Source of the DNA: Promethearchaeota archaeon
Lineage (GTDB): Archaea; Asgardarchaeota; Lokiarchaeia; Sigyniarchaeales; SOKP01
Length of the DNA stretch: 64,000 nucleotides
Assembly (NCBI GenBank): GCA_019058445.1
Contig: JAHPZA010000001.1
Coordinates: 124,001-188,000 of the forward strand
Direction of reading: 5' to 3'
A program made the translations under genes and the position numbers. Under the pieces are notes generated by a model. It was not told the DNA's origin. It did not search any database and saw only the letters and a program-made list of their open reading frames with translations. Below, one piece after another: positions 63,651 to 64,000 of the stretch. The stretch's first letter is position 1. Every line of letters begins with the position of its first letter.

Positions 63651-64000
63651 TTGAAAATTAGAATTAAGATGGAACAATTTCAAATTGCAAGAGTACGACC
63701 TCCCACGGAAAATTTTAGTTTAGCAATAAATACTTATTTTTTTTGTCCATGGGGCAAATGCACTTTTTGCCCGAATAATTTATTTCATGAAACAATCAAA
63801 TTTAGGAGGAGGACATTAGAAGAAATAAAAAATGATATTGATAACGCAGCCCTTCTTAATAAAAGTCTTTTAAAAAGAGAAACCTCGATCTTTTAATAGT
63901 TGATTGTAAAACATTTGGTAGTTCATCTATGAATGAATGGTTTGGCGGATGAACTCAATACCGCGTAAAGCCACGATATCAACAATGGGGAAAAAAAGGA
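63651..64000 (+). pseudogene. Radical SAM gene, frameshifted and cut by the window end
   Basis: The first 74 or so codons give RVRPPTENFSLAINTYF, CPWGKCTFCPN and RRRTLEEIKNDID, the start of a radical SAM protein with a CxxxCxxC cluster. The frame then stops at 63896. A shift of one base near 63880 restores protein-like text (LLIVDCKTFG, MNEWFGG), followed by a TGA and further text to the window end (VKPRYQQWGKKG). So the gene seems broken by a frameshift and a stop, or the sequence has an error. The 3' part lies outside. Confidence 0.6.

Overview
The window reads as chromosomal DNA of an Asgard archaeon, most like the Lokiarchaeia (Promethearchaeota) lineage; this is inferred from gene content only. 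Archaeal information-processing genes are abundant: family D polymerase DP2, RNA polymerase H and an unsplit B subunit, TFE, MBF1, the proteasome ATPase PAN, NAC, Cbf5 and archaeal tRNAs without encoded CCA. They sit beside three small GTPases of eukaryotic type (a roadblock-Ras/Rab fusion, a Rab-like protein with a long proline/glutamate tail and zinc ribbon, and an Arf/Rag-like protein). The DNA is strongly A+T-rich, TTG and GTG starts are common, and most genes are short transcription units.

Layout. 1-18 kb is a housekeeping core: DP2 3' end, TPR protein, tRNA-Leu, enoyl-CoA hydratase, roadblock-GTPase, tRNA-Thr, ThiL-like kinase, tRNA-Lys, Cbf5, a methyltransferase, rpoH-rpoB, TFE, MBF1, PAN, a PUA protein and NAC. 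18-21 kb holds a cupin and the anaerobic ribonucleotide reductase nrdD. 21.2-32.9 kb is an accessory island, visibly richer in A+T and in Lys/Ile/Asn codons: an HNH-STAND ATPase coupled to a Shedu-like (DUF4263) nuclease, an SMC/OLD-type ATPase fused to a Schlafen/AlbA_2 domain, an HD-domain protein coupled to a DUF2284-like protein, a radical SAM/SPASM enzyme and a small winged-helix protein. The island ends in a degraded copy of the nrdD 3' end (32458-32940), so it is bracketed by nrdD sequences; a free-standing Hint/LAGLIDADG protein and nrdG follow. 35-46 kb holds nrdG, MazG, an MfnA-like decarboxylase, the Rab-like GTPase, a hexulose-phosphate synthase-RraA fusion, tRNA-Cys, the Arf-like GTPase, a branched-chain aminotransferase and an amidohydrolase. 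46-58 kb is rich in redox genes: FixX/FixC-like pair, radical SAM enzyme, PIG-L deacetylase, PdxA family, phosphodiesterase, two paralogous membrane proteins around an Sm-like small protein, and a GlcF/GlcD-type pair. 58-64 kb has zinc-binding proteins, a YbaK-type deacylase, an aminotransferase, a tandem-SIS protein and a broken radical SAM gene.

How they work together. nrdD, nrdG and MazG form an anaerobic deoxynucleotide supply and clean-up set, now split by the island. The hexulose-phosphate synthase fusion and the SIS protein could form a reverse ribulose-monophosphate route to pentoses. FixC/FixX and GlcD/GlcF look like flavin/iron-sulfur electron-transfer modules.

Most notable: all four tRNA genes appear to be interrupted by 24-32 nt introns outside the usual anticodon-loop site (three in the D-loop, one in the variable region), and the island between nrdD and its fossil is a strong candidate for a multi-part defence locus. 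No rRNA, CRISPR array or transposase was seen. No homology search was run; all family names rest on motifs recognised by eye.
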